NCBI GenBank assembly: GCA_022825885.1
Contig: JAJDVY010000013.1
Span: 1-64,000, forward strand
Source of the DNA: Nitrospirales bacterium
Lineage (GTDB): Bacteria; Nitrospirota; Nitrospiria; Nitrospirales; UBA8639
Reading direction: 5' to 3'
Length of the DNA stretch: 64,000 bases
This document shows positions 34,909 to 43,651 of this stretch, in pieces. Position 1 is the first letter of the stretch; the number at the start of each line of letters is the position of its first letter. Made by a program: the position numbers and the translations under genes. The notes below the pieces were generated by a model that worked only from the letters and a program-made list of their open reading frames with translations, made no database searches and was not told where the DNA came from.

Positions 34909-35634
34909 ATGAAAGGTCCTCTTGCGAAAACGGCTATCCTGTTGGTGGGAATGTATGTCTTTCTCAAATTCATACTCCCATTGTTTACGGCACCGCTGCC
35001 GGCCAGTCTGATTTTCCTGTACCTGGCTCTGACCTTTGCCTCTGCGATGATTTTCTACACCATGAGCGGGGGAGGCCTCGATGAATTCATGGGACCGGTC
35101 GGGCGATTCCTCACGGGTTCGGGACAGGCGGGTATTGCCGGGACCGCGCGCATTCTGGTGTTCATATTGTTTCCCTTGTTGGTGGGTTGGCAGGCGTACA
35201 CCCGGCTTGCCCCCAGCGATATGCCGCCGGCGGAAAACCGAACCATTCATCCCGCGCCTCCGGGCGAGTTTGTCGGGTTGGCCAACCCGTATCCGCGAAC
35301 GCAGGAAAATATCATGATGGGGAAAGGCTTGTATGCGGCGTTTTGTTCTCCCTGTCACGGAGCCAATTTCGACGGAAAAGGCCCGGCGGCAGTGGGTTTC
35401 AATCCTCCTCCGGCGAATTTCAGCGATCCGGGGACCATTGCCCAATTACAGGAATCCTATCTTTTTTGGCGGATCAAGAAAGGTGGCGTGGGGCTTCCGG
35501 TCGAAGCCATGCCTTGGAAGTCAGCCATGCCGAGATGGGAAGTGGAATTGCCGGATGAATGGATCTGGAAAATCATCATGGGTGAATATGACGGCGCCGG
35601 CCAGTCTCCACGGACTTGGGAAGAAGAGGAATAA
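34909..35634 (+). CDS. Membrane-anchored mono-heme cytochrome c
   Basis: 241 residues. Three N-terminal hydrophobic helices (about 8-28, 33-52 and 78-97) precede a cytochrome c domain with CSPCH (C146-H150) followed by the usual GxxFDGKGP pattern, a common class I-like loop, and a Met ligand candidate in AMPRWEVEL. The C-terminus is acidic (WEEEE). It is 15 nt after the previous cytochrome and belongs to the same operon. Confidence 0.85.
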   Translation: MKGPLAKTAILLVGMYVFLKFILPLFTAPLPASLIFLYLALTFASAMIFYTMSGGGLDEFMGPVGRFLTGSGQAGIAGTARILVFILFPLLVGWQAYTRLAPSDMPPAENRTIHPAPPGEFVGLANPYPRTQENIMMGKGLYAAFCSPCHGANFDGKGPAAVGFNPPPANFSDPGTIAQLQESYLFWRIKKGGVGLPVEAMPWKSAMPRWEVELPDEWIWKIIMGEYDGAGQSPRTWEEEE

Positions 35635-35712
35635 GGAACGGGTTGAGGTTGCGCCCTCGCAGGTCCGGCGAACGTCGGACGTGGAGAAGGGAAGGATCCA
35701 AGGAGCAGGAAA

Positions 35713-36549
35713 ATGGGATATAAGAAGATCTTCAACGTCGCGCTCGGGCTTACCCTCATAGTCACGGGAGTCGGGGTTTCCTGCGTGTTCGCGAGCGATC
35801 CGCCTCCGGAAGGCGAAACCGGCAGCGTGGCCGTTCGTCTCTTTTTGACTGAGGGAGCCGTCCCTGCGGATGATCCGAATGCCGCCGTGTGGAACACGAT
35901 CGAGCCTGCGGAATTCAAGTTGGCTCCACAAGTGCATTGGCCGGACCGCATTCAGGAAGTCACGGTGAAGTCCGTGAATGTGCGCGGGGTCCATAATGGT
36001 CAGGATATGGCGATCCTGCTGGAGTACGCCGACCCGTCTGAAGATGCCGCGGATGCCGCCGCAGTCGAGTTCATGGTCGGCGATAAAATGGCCCATTTCG
36101 CCCATGGACAGGAAATGCTGCAAGTCGAGGGGGGAGACGTCAATATCTGGTATTGGAAAAAAGAACACGGCAAAGCGACCGACATGACGGCCAAGGGCTT
36201 CAAAACGCTTCGTCCGCAAGAAAACCAGGACGTCTCGGCATCGGGATTTTGGCGGGACGGAACCTGGCGCGTCGTCTTTTCACGGCCCTTACAAACGCCT
36301 GATGAGTTGGACGTCCAAGTCACGCCGGGAGAATGGCGAAACGTGGCGTTCGCGTTTTGGGACGGGGAAATCGTGGATGGAGCCGTGAAAGAAAAAGGGT
36401 CGCAAAAAGCCGTTTCATCATGGTGGTACATTCGGGCCGAGCCGCCACCGGACAATTCCATTTATGGATACGTCGTGTTGGGTATCGTGCTTGCTGCCGG
36501 CTTTGAGTTTTTCCTGGTAAGAAAAATTCGGAGGGGCAACGAATCATGA
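35713..36549 (+). CDS. Heme-b subunit of ethylbenzene dehydrogenase gamma / NxrC type
   Basis: 278 residues with an N-terminal signal or anchor (GLTLIVTGVGVSCVFA), a beta-rich domain and a C-terminal helix (YGYVVLGIVLAAGFEFFLV). The order VAVRLFLTEGAVP, HWPDRIQEVTVKSVNVRGV, DGTWRVVFSRPLQ, VAFAFWDGE matches the gamma subunits of type II DMSO-reductase enzymes (ethylbenzene dehydrogenase, selenate reductase, nitrite oxidoreductase), which carry a heme b ligated by Met and Lys. No alpha or beta subunit is nearby, so it probably serves as an electron-transfer module of this complex. The stop overlaps the next ATG by 4 nt. Confidence 0.75.
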   Translation: MGYKKIFNVALGLTLIVTGVGVSCVFASDPPPEGETGSVAVRLFLTEGAVPADDPNAAVWNTIEPAEFKLAPQVHWPDRIQEVTVKSVNVRGVHNGQDMAILLEYADPSEDAADAAAVEFMVGDKMAHFAHGQEMLQVEGGDVNIWYWKKEHGKATDMTAKGFKTLRPQENQDVSASGFWRDGTWRVVFSRPLQTPDELDVQVTPGEWRNVAFAFWDGEIVDGAVKEKGSQKAVSSWWYIRAEPPPDNSIYGYVVLGIVLAAGFEFFLVRKIRRGNES

Positions 36550-37628
36550 AGGGAGAGCAAGGCGTGCAGCGGATACTGATTAAGGTCGCCATCGTGGTCG
36601 TCGCGGTGTTTGCCGTCACGAGCGGCTGCGCGTTGTTTGAAGATGAACGGACGGCAAAAGGCCGCAAACTCTATAATCATTACTGCATGCACTGTCACGG
36701 CGAAAGCGGACAACAGCAGGAGGGTTTCAATTGGGGACGCATGCCGGATCCCCGTCCTCGGGACCTGTCGGAATCCGAGGCGATGTCCACCTTTGCCGAC
36801 GAAGAAATCTTCAACACGATTTCCCGGGACATGCGCGATACCACGTTGCAGGAAGTGCTCGACGATGAAAACTACTTCGCGGTCTCGACCATGCCGACCT
36901 TCAAATATACCCTTTCCGAAGAGGAACTGTGGGCCGTGGTCGGATACGTGCGTACGCTTCACGGCGGCTCGTTGACGTTTGACGTTGAAGGGCGGAAAGC
37001 CGAGTTGGAGTCGCAGTTCAAGGCTGCCGAGGCGGCACATGATCAAGCCAAACAGGTCATGGATGAAGCTTTGGCGAAACAGGAAGCCGAAGAAGCCGCC
37101 CGGGAGGCCGCCGAGGAAGAAGCCGAAGAAGATGACGAAGATATGGATATGGAAGACGACGAGGATGCCGATCTAGAAGAAGAGGATGAAGAAGAGGAAA
37201 TCGTGCTTCCCGAAGAAGAGGCCTATGAAAAAGTGGCGGAACAATTTGAGGCCGCCAAGGCCGCCTGGGAAAATTTCTCGAAACGTCCCAAGATGACGCA
37301 AATCGCGCGTCCCGACCTAACCGTGGCGGAGCCTGAACGAGTAGCCCTGGAAGAAGAAGGGAAGAGCCTGTATTTCGACAAATACGGATGTAACGGGTGT
37401 CACAGTATCGGAGACGCCGGCGGTCTGGTGGGTCCGGCCTTGGACCGTGCCGGATTCCGTCTCAATGATACCTGGGTCTATCGCTGGGTCCGTTACCCGC
37501 AAGGCATGAAAAAGCATACGCGCATGCCGAACTTGGGACTCGATGATCATGATGCACGAGCCGTAACGGCGTATCTCGATACCCTGCGGGCGCCAAAACC
37601 GGACAACCCCATTCCCCCGCCGGAATAA
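36546..37628 (+). CDS. Di-heme cytochrome c lipoprotein with acidic linker
   Basis: 360 residues. A lipobox ends VTSGC (Cys28). Heme site 1 is CMHCH (C47-H51) with a Met candidate in STMPTFKYTL; heme site 2 is CNGCH (C282-H286) with HTRMPNLGL as distal Met. The two domains are joined by about 100 residues of helical, strongly acidic sequence (runs of D/E around 180-225, for example EEDDEDMDMEDDEDADLEEE). The linker may interact with a basic partner or metal. Overlaps the upstream gene by 4 nt (ATGA) and ends the cluster. Confidence 0.88.
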   Translation: MKGEQGVQRILIKVAIVVVAVFAVTSGCALFEDERTAKGRKLYNHYCMHCHGESGQQQEGFNWGRMPDPRPRDLSESEAMSTFADEEIFNTISRDMRDTTLQEVLDDENYFAVSTMPTFKYTLSEEELWAVVGYVRTLHGGSLTFDVEGRKAELESQFKAAEAAHDQAKQVMDEALAKQEAEEAAREAAEEEAEEDDEDMDMEDDEDADLEEEDEEEEIVLPEEEAYEKVAEQFEAAKAAWENFSKRPKMTQIARPDLTVAEPERVALEEEGKSLYFDKYGCNGCHSIGDAGGLVGPALDRAGFRLNDTWVYRWVRYPQGMKKHTRMPNLGLDDHDARAVTAYLDTLRAPKPDNPIPPPE

Positions 37629-37654
37629 CGCGGTTCACGTAACTCAAACAACCT

Positions 37655-37850
37655 CCTTCCGGCATTCCTGACATCTTTATCGGGAATCCAGTGTTTTTCG
37701 TCTTCACGAACGAAGGAAAAAGCAAAGACACTGGATCCCCGATCTGGGTCGGGGATGACAAGCAAGAGACAACAAAATTGTCAGCGAATGCCTGCCCTGA
37801 GCCCAGTCGAAGGGTGCACGGGCATGACAGAAAGAGGACACCCCGAAGGC
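37655..37850. repeat. Dispersed repeat block after the respiratory cluster
   Basis: The 226 nt between the last cytochrome and the prenyltransferase holds no gene. It contains a Cys-Gly-like inverted segment CATTCCTGACATCTTTATCG then GGGAATCCAG (37661-37691) followed by GTGTTTTTCG, which could terminate transcription; a copy of the head CACTGGATCCCCGATC (37729-37744) with GGGTCGGGGATGACA; and a diverged tail. Confidence 0.6.
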
Positions 37851-37854
37851 ACGC

Positions 37855-38748
37855 TTACAGCGTTCCTGTCCAGATCGCAACCAGGAGTACCAGGCCGATG
37901 AGCGTGTGTTGTTTGAACATGGCAAAAGCCTCAGAGGGGGAGACCTCGTCGCGCAGGCGCCAGACCTGTTGACTCAAGAACCCCGTGACTCCGGCCAGTC
38001 CTCCATAAAACACCGCATTCAGATTCTCCAACCAACCCGCCGTGGCCAAACACCCCAGCATGGCCATCTCGATGATGCCTACGGCTATCCACACGTGAGA
38101 GCCGAAGAAAATCGCCGACGAGTTCACCCCGATACGAAGATCGTCCTCAACGTCCTGGAGCGCGTAAATGGTGTCGTAGGCCACAGCCCAGCAAAGCGTG
38201 GCGGCAAAGAGCAGCCAGACTGCGGGATCGAGTTGGTTGCGAACGGCGGCCCAGGCCATCACGGCCCCCCACCCGAACGCCATCCCGAGAAAAAGTTGAG
38301 GGACGTGAAAGAACCGTTTCGTAAAGGGATAGATTGTGGCCAGGACCAATGCGACCGGGCCGAGCCGTATGGCCAGTGGATTCAAAAACAACAGGAGGCT
38401 CACGGCTATGGCAAGGAGGACGCCGAGGAACAGGATGGCATGCCAGGGGCGAAGGGCCCCACTGGCGAGAGGCCGGGTTTGGGTGCGGGTGACTTGCCGG
38501 TCGAATGAACGATCGGCCAAATCATTGATGATGACTCCGGCGCTTCTCATGATGAACGATCCTCCCGCGAATAGGACAATCAGCAGAACGGATGGACGGC
38601 CTTTTGACGCCAGGACCAACGCCCATAGGGTTGGAATCATGAGCAGGAGAGTGCCCGCCTGATTCGATAGCCTGATCAGAGAGCTCAGGTGGGCAAACGA
38701 GAAACGGGGAATCGATGCCGAAGCAGGTTTACCAGCAGGGGAGGACAT
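37855..38748 (-). CDS. ubiA: UbiA-family prenyltransferase
   Basis: 297 residues with about eight helices. The two Asp-rich motifs are present: NDLADRSFDRQVTRTQTRPL (first) and YDTIYALQDVEDDLRIG (second), closest to 4-hydroxybenzoate polyprenyltransferase. These enzymes attach the isoprenoid tail to a quinone head group. In an organism using menaquinone the same family could act in the futalosine route, so the substrate is not certain. ATG 38748 is preferred to TTG 38784. Convergent with the respiratory cluster, with which it would share the quinone pool. Confidence 0.82.
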   Translation of the reverse strand: MSSPAGKPASASIPRFSFAHLSSLIRLSNQAGTLLLMIPTLWALVLASKGRPSVLLIVLFAGGSFIMRSAGVIINDLADRSFDRQVTRTQTRPLASGALRPWHAILFLGVLLAIAVSLLLFLNPLAIRLGPVALVLATIYPFTKRFFHVPQLFLGMAFGWGAVMAWAAVRNQLDPAVWLLFAATLCWAVAYDTIYALQDVEDDLRIGVNSSAIFFGSHVWIAVGIIEMAMLGCLATAGWLENLNAVFYGGLAGVTGFLSQQVWRLRDEVSPSEAFAMFKQHTLIGLVLLVAIWTGTL

Positions 38749-38816
38749 CGTTTCAACGTAGCGTAGGAGAAAAAATGGTGTCAATCATGCTTGACAGCCC
38801 CCTGTGTCACTCCTGT

Positions 38817-39060
38817 AAATGTTCAGTCATTTGATGACAGAGTGAAAGAAACGACTACACCATGATTGTCATTCTGAGCTTGTCCCGAGCAGCGCGAGGG
38901 ACCTAGCGAAGAATCTCTCGCTCGCCAACCGAACGCTGTGAAAAGCAGATTCTTCACTTCGTTCAGGATGACCATGCGATGTTTTGTTTCTGATGTCACA
39001 ATGCACACGCGCGGTCGGTCTCGCCCCAACTATTTTATATGTCGTGAACCAGCATGGTCA
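38817..39060. repeat. Intergenic region with dispersed repeat fragments
   Basis: TGTTCAGTCATT (from 38820) matches the dispersed element end seen at 58215-58227 in inverse. Next comes a TCATTCTGAGCTTGTCCCGA-type repeat (38868-38890) and its partner TTCACTTCGTTCAGGATGAC (38952-38971), which form an inverted arrangement with GCGAAGAATCTCTCGC. No gene is seen. Confidence 0.5.
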
Positions 39061-39061
39061 G

Positions 39062-39090
39062 TTGACACAACTCATTTCAGAAAATAAGAT
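39062..39090 (+). promoter_or_regulatory. Promoter of tRNA-Thr
   Basis: A perfect TTGACA (39062-39067), 17 nt and TAAGAT (39085-39090). The predicted start near 39097 gives a 50 nt leader before the tRNA. Confidence 0.75.
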
Positions 39091-39147
39091 GACCGTCGGG
39101 TCGGCAGCAGCAGTCTCCCGCCGCATTCACGACTCGTTCTCTCCAAG

Positions 39148-39222
39148 GCCGGCGTAGCTCAGTGGTAGAGCAGCTGATTCGTAATCAGCAGGTCGGTGGT
39201 TCAATCCCACTCGCCGGCTCCA
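39148..39222 (+). tRNA. tRNA-Thr (anticodon CGT)
   Basis: Cloverleaf: acceptor GCCGGCG with CGCCGGC, U8-A9, D-arm GCTCAGTGGTAGAGC, anticodon stem GCTGA/TCAGC around TTCGTAA with CGT at 39180-39182, T-loop GGTTCAATCCC, discriminator T and an encoded CCA (39220-39222). Confidence 0.95.
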
Positions 39223-39362
39223 TACGCGTCATCCGTGAGGTATCCTCCCCTGTTGCTTCACTGAAAGATAACGCTTAAAATATCCGTCAGGACAGCATGA
39301 CCGAACACGCCCTTTGTACGGTGGTCAGGTCTGGTGCATCCCGGGATGAAGAGGAGGTCTCG

Positions 39363-39635
39363 ATGAAATTGAGAGCCGGCAATTTTGTCGTGTATGAGAA
39401 AATCAAAACCTCAACGCATCCCAGTCCGCGAGCCGAGAACGTCTTCCCCTCCCGCCACGGGGATACCTATTCCTACGTAATCAAGAAGTTCTGGAAGGTG
39501 CGCAGGATTTTTCAAGATAACACCATCGAAGTCGAAACCCGTCGCGGCAAACGGCACACCTTGTTACCCGGTGATCCTTGTCTGCGCAAAGCCGGACTAT
39601 GGCAATGGGTGTTTTTCAATGACCGGTTTTTTTGA
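39363..39635 (+). CDS. Small basic hypothetical protein
   Basis: 90 residues from ATG 39363, which has a near-perfect ribosome site (AGGAGG, 5 nt spacing). The upstream in-frame start at 39297 lacks one. The sequence (MKLRAGNFVVYEKIKTS..., FWKVRRIFQDNTIEVETRRG, HTLLPGDPCLRKAG) suggests a small SH3-like beta-barrel that may bind nucleic acid or protein. Not recognised as a named family. It follows tRNA-Thr and converges on a small membrane protein. Confidence 0.65.
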   Translation: MKLRAGNFVVYEKIKTSTHPSPRAENVFPSRHGDTYSYVIKKFWKVRRIFQDNTIEVETRRGKRHTLLPGDPCLRKAGLWQWVFFNDRFF

Positions 39636-39738
39636 AAGGGACGCCGTCGTGGAGCAAGGTTCTTCCTTCCTTCTCCACGCGAAGGGAACCCCCACGGCTG
39701 ATTGAGTCTCCATGAAATGGAGGGCCAACGCGCGGTGG

Positions 39739-39993
39739 TTACGTGTCCGAGTGTTTCTTGCCGGACCCTAGCGCCGAAAACAGGACGCCTCCAACCAAGA
39801 CTCCGACGACAAACACCATACCGAAAACCAAACCGGCTTGCACTTCCGACCAATTACGCAGCAGTTTAGCCAACATCGGAGACGGAGGGATGTTGACGTG
39901 TCCTTCCCAGCCCAAGGCTTCATCAAGGGTGGGACGTTCTGCCGACGGTTGATGGCCGGCCTGATTCATTGATCCTGAAGTGTAAGACGTCAT
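39739..39993 (-). CDS. Small single-pass membrane protein
   Basis: 84 residues. A polar N-terminus (LDEALGWEGHVNIPPSPMLA) is followed by one membrane helix (AGLVFGMVFVVGVLVGGVLF) with GxxxG spacing and a short basic tail. GGAG lies 8 nt before ATG 39993. Family and role unknown. Its neighbour on the same strand encodes a LapA-like protein. Confidence 0.6.
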   Translation of the reverse strand: MTSYTSGSMNQAGHQPSAERPTLDEALGWEGHVNIPPSPMLAKLLRNWSEVQAGLVFGMVFVVGVLVGGVLFSALGSGKKHSDT

Positions 39994-40104
39994 GATACTT
40001 GCTCCATGATGGTTATGGGGATCGTGGAACGGTTGGCTGCTATGGTGTCAATCTCCCGGACCCGTGTCAAGGTTTCCCATCGGGGTCTGGGTCCGGATTG
40101 GCGT

Positions 40105-40404
40105 TCAATCGAGAGATGGGGGCCGGTGTCGCTGTGGTCGGGAAACGTCTGATGGTGGCGTTTCTTCCAATTCCCTCACCCGTCTGTTGAGTTCGGCGAT
40201 TTCCTTTGACTTCCGGATGCGGGACGGCATGGACGCCAGGATATGAATCAGTATGCCCAGACAAAGGGTCGTCAATAACACCAGGACGAGCGACCCTTCG
40301 AACGTCCAGCCGAAAAATTGGATGGAAACCGTCTGGTCGTTCTGGAGGGAAAAAGCGACGGTGAAAAAAACAATAACGAGGGTTGCAATTAATGGAAAGG
40401 GCAT
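40105..40404 (-). CDS. LapA-domain (DUF1049) membrane protein
   Basis: 99 residues with two membrane helices (LIATLVIVFFTVAFSL and LVLVLLTTLCLGILIHILA) separated by the conserved NDQTVSIQFFGWTFEG turn, then a coiled-coil-like cytoplasmic segment (SKEIAELNRRVRELEE). This is the LapA/YciS pattern, a protein that in enterobacteria takes part in regulating lipopolysaccharide assembly; in other phyla the role is not defined. Confidence 0.75.
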   Translation of the reverse strand: MPFPLIATLVIVFFTVAFSLQNDQTVSIQFFGWTFEGSLVLVLLTTLCLGILIHILASMPSRIRKSKEIAELNRRVRELEETPPSDVSRPQRHRPPSLD

Positions 40405-40618
40405 TGGTCAACACCCGTGGTCGTACCGAAACATTTCTCTTGAGTATATACCGAACGTGTCGTTGACGTACACCCCGCGGATTCCAGGATGAACGGCGCC
40501 GTTCTCCCCTGACCGCCGTTGTGCAAGGTCCGTTGATGCCGGGAGAGGCATTTGGTAAGCTCACGTTCCACGTTTTTTCCTTTCATTCACCGTTGAATTG
40601 ACTGTCGAGGGGCGAACA

Positions 40619-42169
40619 ATGGGCAAGTTGAGCCATGCGTTGATCAGTGTGTCTGATAAGACGGGTGTCGTGGAGTTTGCCAGGGGATTAGTCGAACTGG
40701 GGGCCACCATTCTTTCCACCGGCGGCACGGCCAACGCCATACGCACGGCCGGTGTGCCGGTCACGGAAGTGTCTTCTCATACCGGGTCTCCCGAGATTTT
40801 GGGCGGCAGGGTCAAGACTCTGCATCCTAAAATTCACGGAGGCCTGTTGGGTCGTCGGGGACGGGCCGACGACGTGCAACAAATGCAAGAGCAGGGGATT
40901 GAGCCCATCGACGTGGTCGTGGTCAATCTCTATCCGTTCGAATCGACGATTGCCAAACCGGATTGTCCCTTCGAGGATGCCATTGAAAATATCGATATCG
41001 GAGGCCCGTCCATGCTTCGCTCGGCCGCCAAAAATCATGCTGACGTCGTGGTGGTCGTGGATCCGGGTGACTATGGTCGCGTGCTGGAGGCCTTGCAGTC
41101 CGGCTCCGTCCCGTTGACGCTTCGCCGTGAATTGGCCAGGAAAGTGTTCCGGCACACCTCACGGTACGATGGCCTGATTGCAAATTATCTGGGCCGGCAA
41201 GGCGAAACGGCTGATAAATTTCCGGCATCCCTGTCTCTCACGTACGAACGGGCCGAAATCCTGCGATACGGCGAAAACCCGCATCAGGAAGGCGCGTTTT
41301 ATCGGGAGATCGGCGGTACGGAACCTTCGATTTCCCTCGGTCGTCAACTGCACGGCAAGGCCATGTCCTACAACAATTACCTGGACGCCAACTCGGCGTT
41401 GGAGTTGGCGAAAGAATTCAGTGACCCGGCCGTGGTCATCATCAAACACAATAATCCCTGTGGCGTGGCCCTTGGCGAGACTCCGGTCGAGGCCTACCGG
41501 AAGGCCAGGGAAACCGACCCGGTCTCGGCCTTCGGGGGAGTGATTGCCTGCAACCGGCCCGTGGATCCGGACATGGCCAAAGAAGTCACGTCGACGTTCG
41601 TCGAAGTCCTGATCGCGCCCGTGTTTACCGACGAAGCCCTGGCCGAACTGCAACGGAAAAAGGACTTGCGGTTATTGACGGTGGGTTCGCTCGAAAGCCA
41701 GACCCGCGACGGCTATGACTTGAAAAAACTCGTGGGAGGATTGATCCTGCAGGATCGAGACTTGGGCGCCCTGGCGGACGTGAAAGCCCTGACGGTGCCA
41801 ACCAAACGGAAGCCCACGGATGACGAATACGCGGCCTGTGCCTTTGCGTGGAAGGTATGCAAGCACGTGAAGTCCAATGCCATTGTGTTTGCCAATGCCA
41901 CGCAGACCGTGGGCGTCGGCGCGGGCCAGATGAGTCGCGTTGATTCCGTCAAATTGGCTGAGATGAAGGCCAATCTGCCGATCAAGGGCTGTGTCATGGC
42001 CTCGGACGCCTTTTTCCCGTTCCGCGATGGATTGGATGCGGCCGTCCGGGCAGGCGTGACCGCGGTCATTCAACCCGGAGGCAGCATCCGGGACGAAGAA
42101 GTGGTCAAGGCCGCGGATGAACAGGACGTGGCGATGATATTGACGGGCATGAGGCATTTCCGTCATTAA
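40619..42169 (+). CDS. purH: Bifunctional AICAR formyltransferase / IMP cyclohydrolase
   Basis: About 516 residues, the usual PurH length, catalysing the last two steps of IMP synthesis. The N-terminal MGS-like cyclohydrolase domain has ALISVSDKTGVVEFARGL and VKTLHPKIHGGLLGRR. The C-terminal transformylase has the KHNNPCGVA motif with the catalytic Lys-His and ends with IQPGGSIRDEEVVKAADE. ATG 40619 with GAGG upstream is chosen over TTG 40598. It is followed after about 190 nt by purD. Confidence 0.97.
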   Translation: MGKLSHALISVSDKTGVVEFARGLVELGATILSTGGTANAIRTAGVPVTEVSSHTGSPEILGGRVKTLHPKIHGGLLGRRGRADDVQQMQEQGIEPIDVVVVNLYPFESTIAKPDCPFEDAIENIDIGGPSMLRSAAKNHADVVVVVDPGDYGRVLEALQSGSVPLTLRRELARKVFRHTSRYDGLIANYLGRQGETADKFPASLSLTYERAEILRYGENPHQEGAFYREIGGTEPSISLGRQLHGKAMSYNNYLDANSALELAKEFSDPAVVIIKHNNPCGVALGETPVEAYRKARETDPVSAFGGVIACNRPVDPDMAKEVTSTFVEVLIAPVFTDEALAELQRKKDLRLLTVGSLESQTRDGYDLKKLVGGLILQDRDLGALADVKALTVPTKRKPTDDEYAACAFAWKVCKHVKSNAIVFANATQTVGVGAGQMSRVDSVKLAEMKANLPIKGCVMASDAFFPFRDGLDAAVRAGVTAVIQPGGSIRDEEVVKAADEQDVAMILTGMRHFRH

Positions 42170-42355
42170 GGTTCATTGATTGCGTTATCGGGCGCATGGC
42201 GGTGTTGTGTCCTCGCTCAACCCTCGACTATCCGGTTTGATATGTCTCGGGTTTCGTTGCGGGACGCCTTGCCCTGCATCCCGCTATCACAATAAACCTG
42301 TCTCCGGCGGTCTTCGTCGGGGATCAAAGATTCCTTGAGCCGTAAGGCGAACCCT

Positions 42356-43624
42356 ATGAAGATCCTGGTTGTCGGTAGTGGCGGGCGTGAGCATGCCTTG
42401 GTGTGGAAACTCGCCTCGAGTCCCCGGGTGAGCCAACTCTATTGCGCTCCCGGGAACGCGGGGATCAGTCAACTCGCCACGTGCGTATCTGTTCCGGCGA
42501 CGGATTTGGCCGGACTGAAAGCGTTCGCCGAAGACAACGCCGTGGACCTGACCGTGGTCGGTCCCGAAGCGCCCTTGGCGTTGGGCATTGCGGACCTGTT
42601 TCGAGAAAACAAGCTGAAGGTCTTCGGCCCGACCAGGAACGCCGCCAAGATCGAATCCAGTAAATCGTTTGCCAAGAACCTGATGATGCGCCAGCGGATT
42701 CCGACCGCGGAGGCGAGGGTCTTTGAAAGCGTCCGGCCTGCGCTGGACTACCTGGAACGATGTGCATTGCCCATCGTCGTGAAGGCGGACGGGTTGGCCC
42801 AAGGGAAAGGCGTGGTAGTGGCCAGGACGGCGCAGGTGGCGAAGGACGCGGTCATCAGCATGCTCGAACATCGGACCTTCGGCGACGCCGGCACGCGAGT
42901 GATGATCGAAGAATGTCTTGAAGGGGAGGAACTGACCCTGATGGCGTTTGCCGACGGGAAAACCGTGGCCCCCATGCTGGCCGCCCAGGATCACAAGCGG
43001 CTTGGGGAAGGCGACACGGGTCCCAATACCGGCGGCATGGGGGCCTATGCGCCCGCGCCGCTGGCCACTCCGGCATTGCGCTATGCGATCATGCGAGACG
43101 TGTTGCATCCCGCGATCGAAGGGCTGTCTCGCGTGGGCAGTCCGTTTTTCGGGGTCCTGTACGCGGGGCTGATGGTCAAGGACGGGACGCCCTACGTCCT
43201 GGAATTCAATGCGCGGTTCGGCGACCCTGAGACCCAAGTCGTGTTGCCGTTGTTGAAAACGGATCTGGCCGATGTCCTCGAAGCGGTCGTGGAGCATCAG
43301 TTGGATCAGATTCATCTCGAATGGTTCGAGGAGTCGGCCGTGTGCGTGGTCATGGCGTCGGGCGGATACCCGGGCAAGTATGCGCAGGATCTGCCAATCA
43401 CCGGACTCCGGGACGTGTCCGGCCGGGACCGGGTCGCGGTCTTTCACGCGGGGACGGCCTGGAACGGTCCGGACGTTGTGACGGCCGGAGGGCGGGTGTT
43501 GGGGGTGACGGCCTGGGGACCTTCTCTCAGGGCGGCGCATGACCGGGCCTATGAAGCGGGGCGGCGCATCTCGTTTGAAGGGCAATATTTCCGCACTGAT
43601 ATTGCCGGGCGAGTGTTGACGTAA
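42356..43624 (+). CDS. purD: Phosphoribosylamine-glycine ligase
   Basis: 422 residues, standard for PurD (GAR synthetase), an ATP-grasp enzyme of purine synthesis. N-terminal MKILVVGSGGREHALVWKL, ATP-grasp signature IVVKADGLAQGKGVVVA, and FNARFGDPETQVVLP with metal ligands. ATG 42356 follows AAGG at 9 nt. The next gene starts 27 nt later, so purH, purD and tsaC may form one transcript. Confidence 0.97.
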   Translation: MKILVVGSGGREHALVWKLASSPRVSQLYCAPGNAGISQLATCVSVPATDLAGLKAFAEDNAVDLTVVGPEAPLALGIADLFRENKLKVFGPTRNAAKIESSKSFAKNLMMRQRIPTAEARVFESVRPALDYLERCALPIVVKADGLAQGKGVVVARTAQVAKDAVISMLEHRTFGDAGTRVMIEECLEGEELTLMAFADGKTVAPMLAAQDHKRLGEGDTGPNTGGMGAYAPAPLATPALRYAIMRDVLHPAIEGLSRVGSPFFGVLYAGLMVKDGTPYVLEFNARFGDPETQVVLPLLKTDLADVLEAVVEHQLDQIHLEWFEESAVCVVMASGGYPGKYAQDLPITGLRDVSGRDRVAVFHAGTAWNGPDVVTAGGRVLGVTAWGPSLRAAHDRAYEAGRRISFEGQYFRTDIAGRVLT

Positions 43625-43651
43625 GCCGCCTCACGTTCAGGTAAGACGGTC

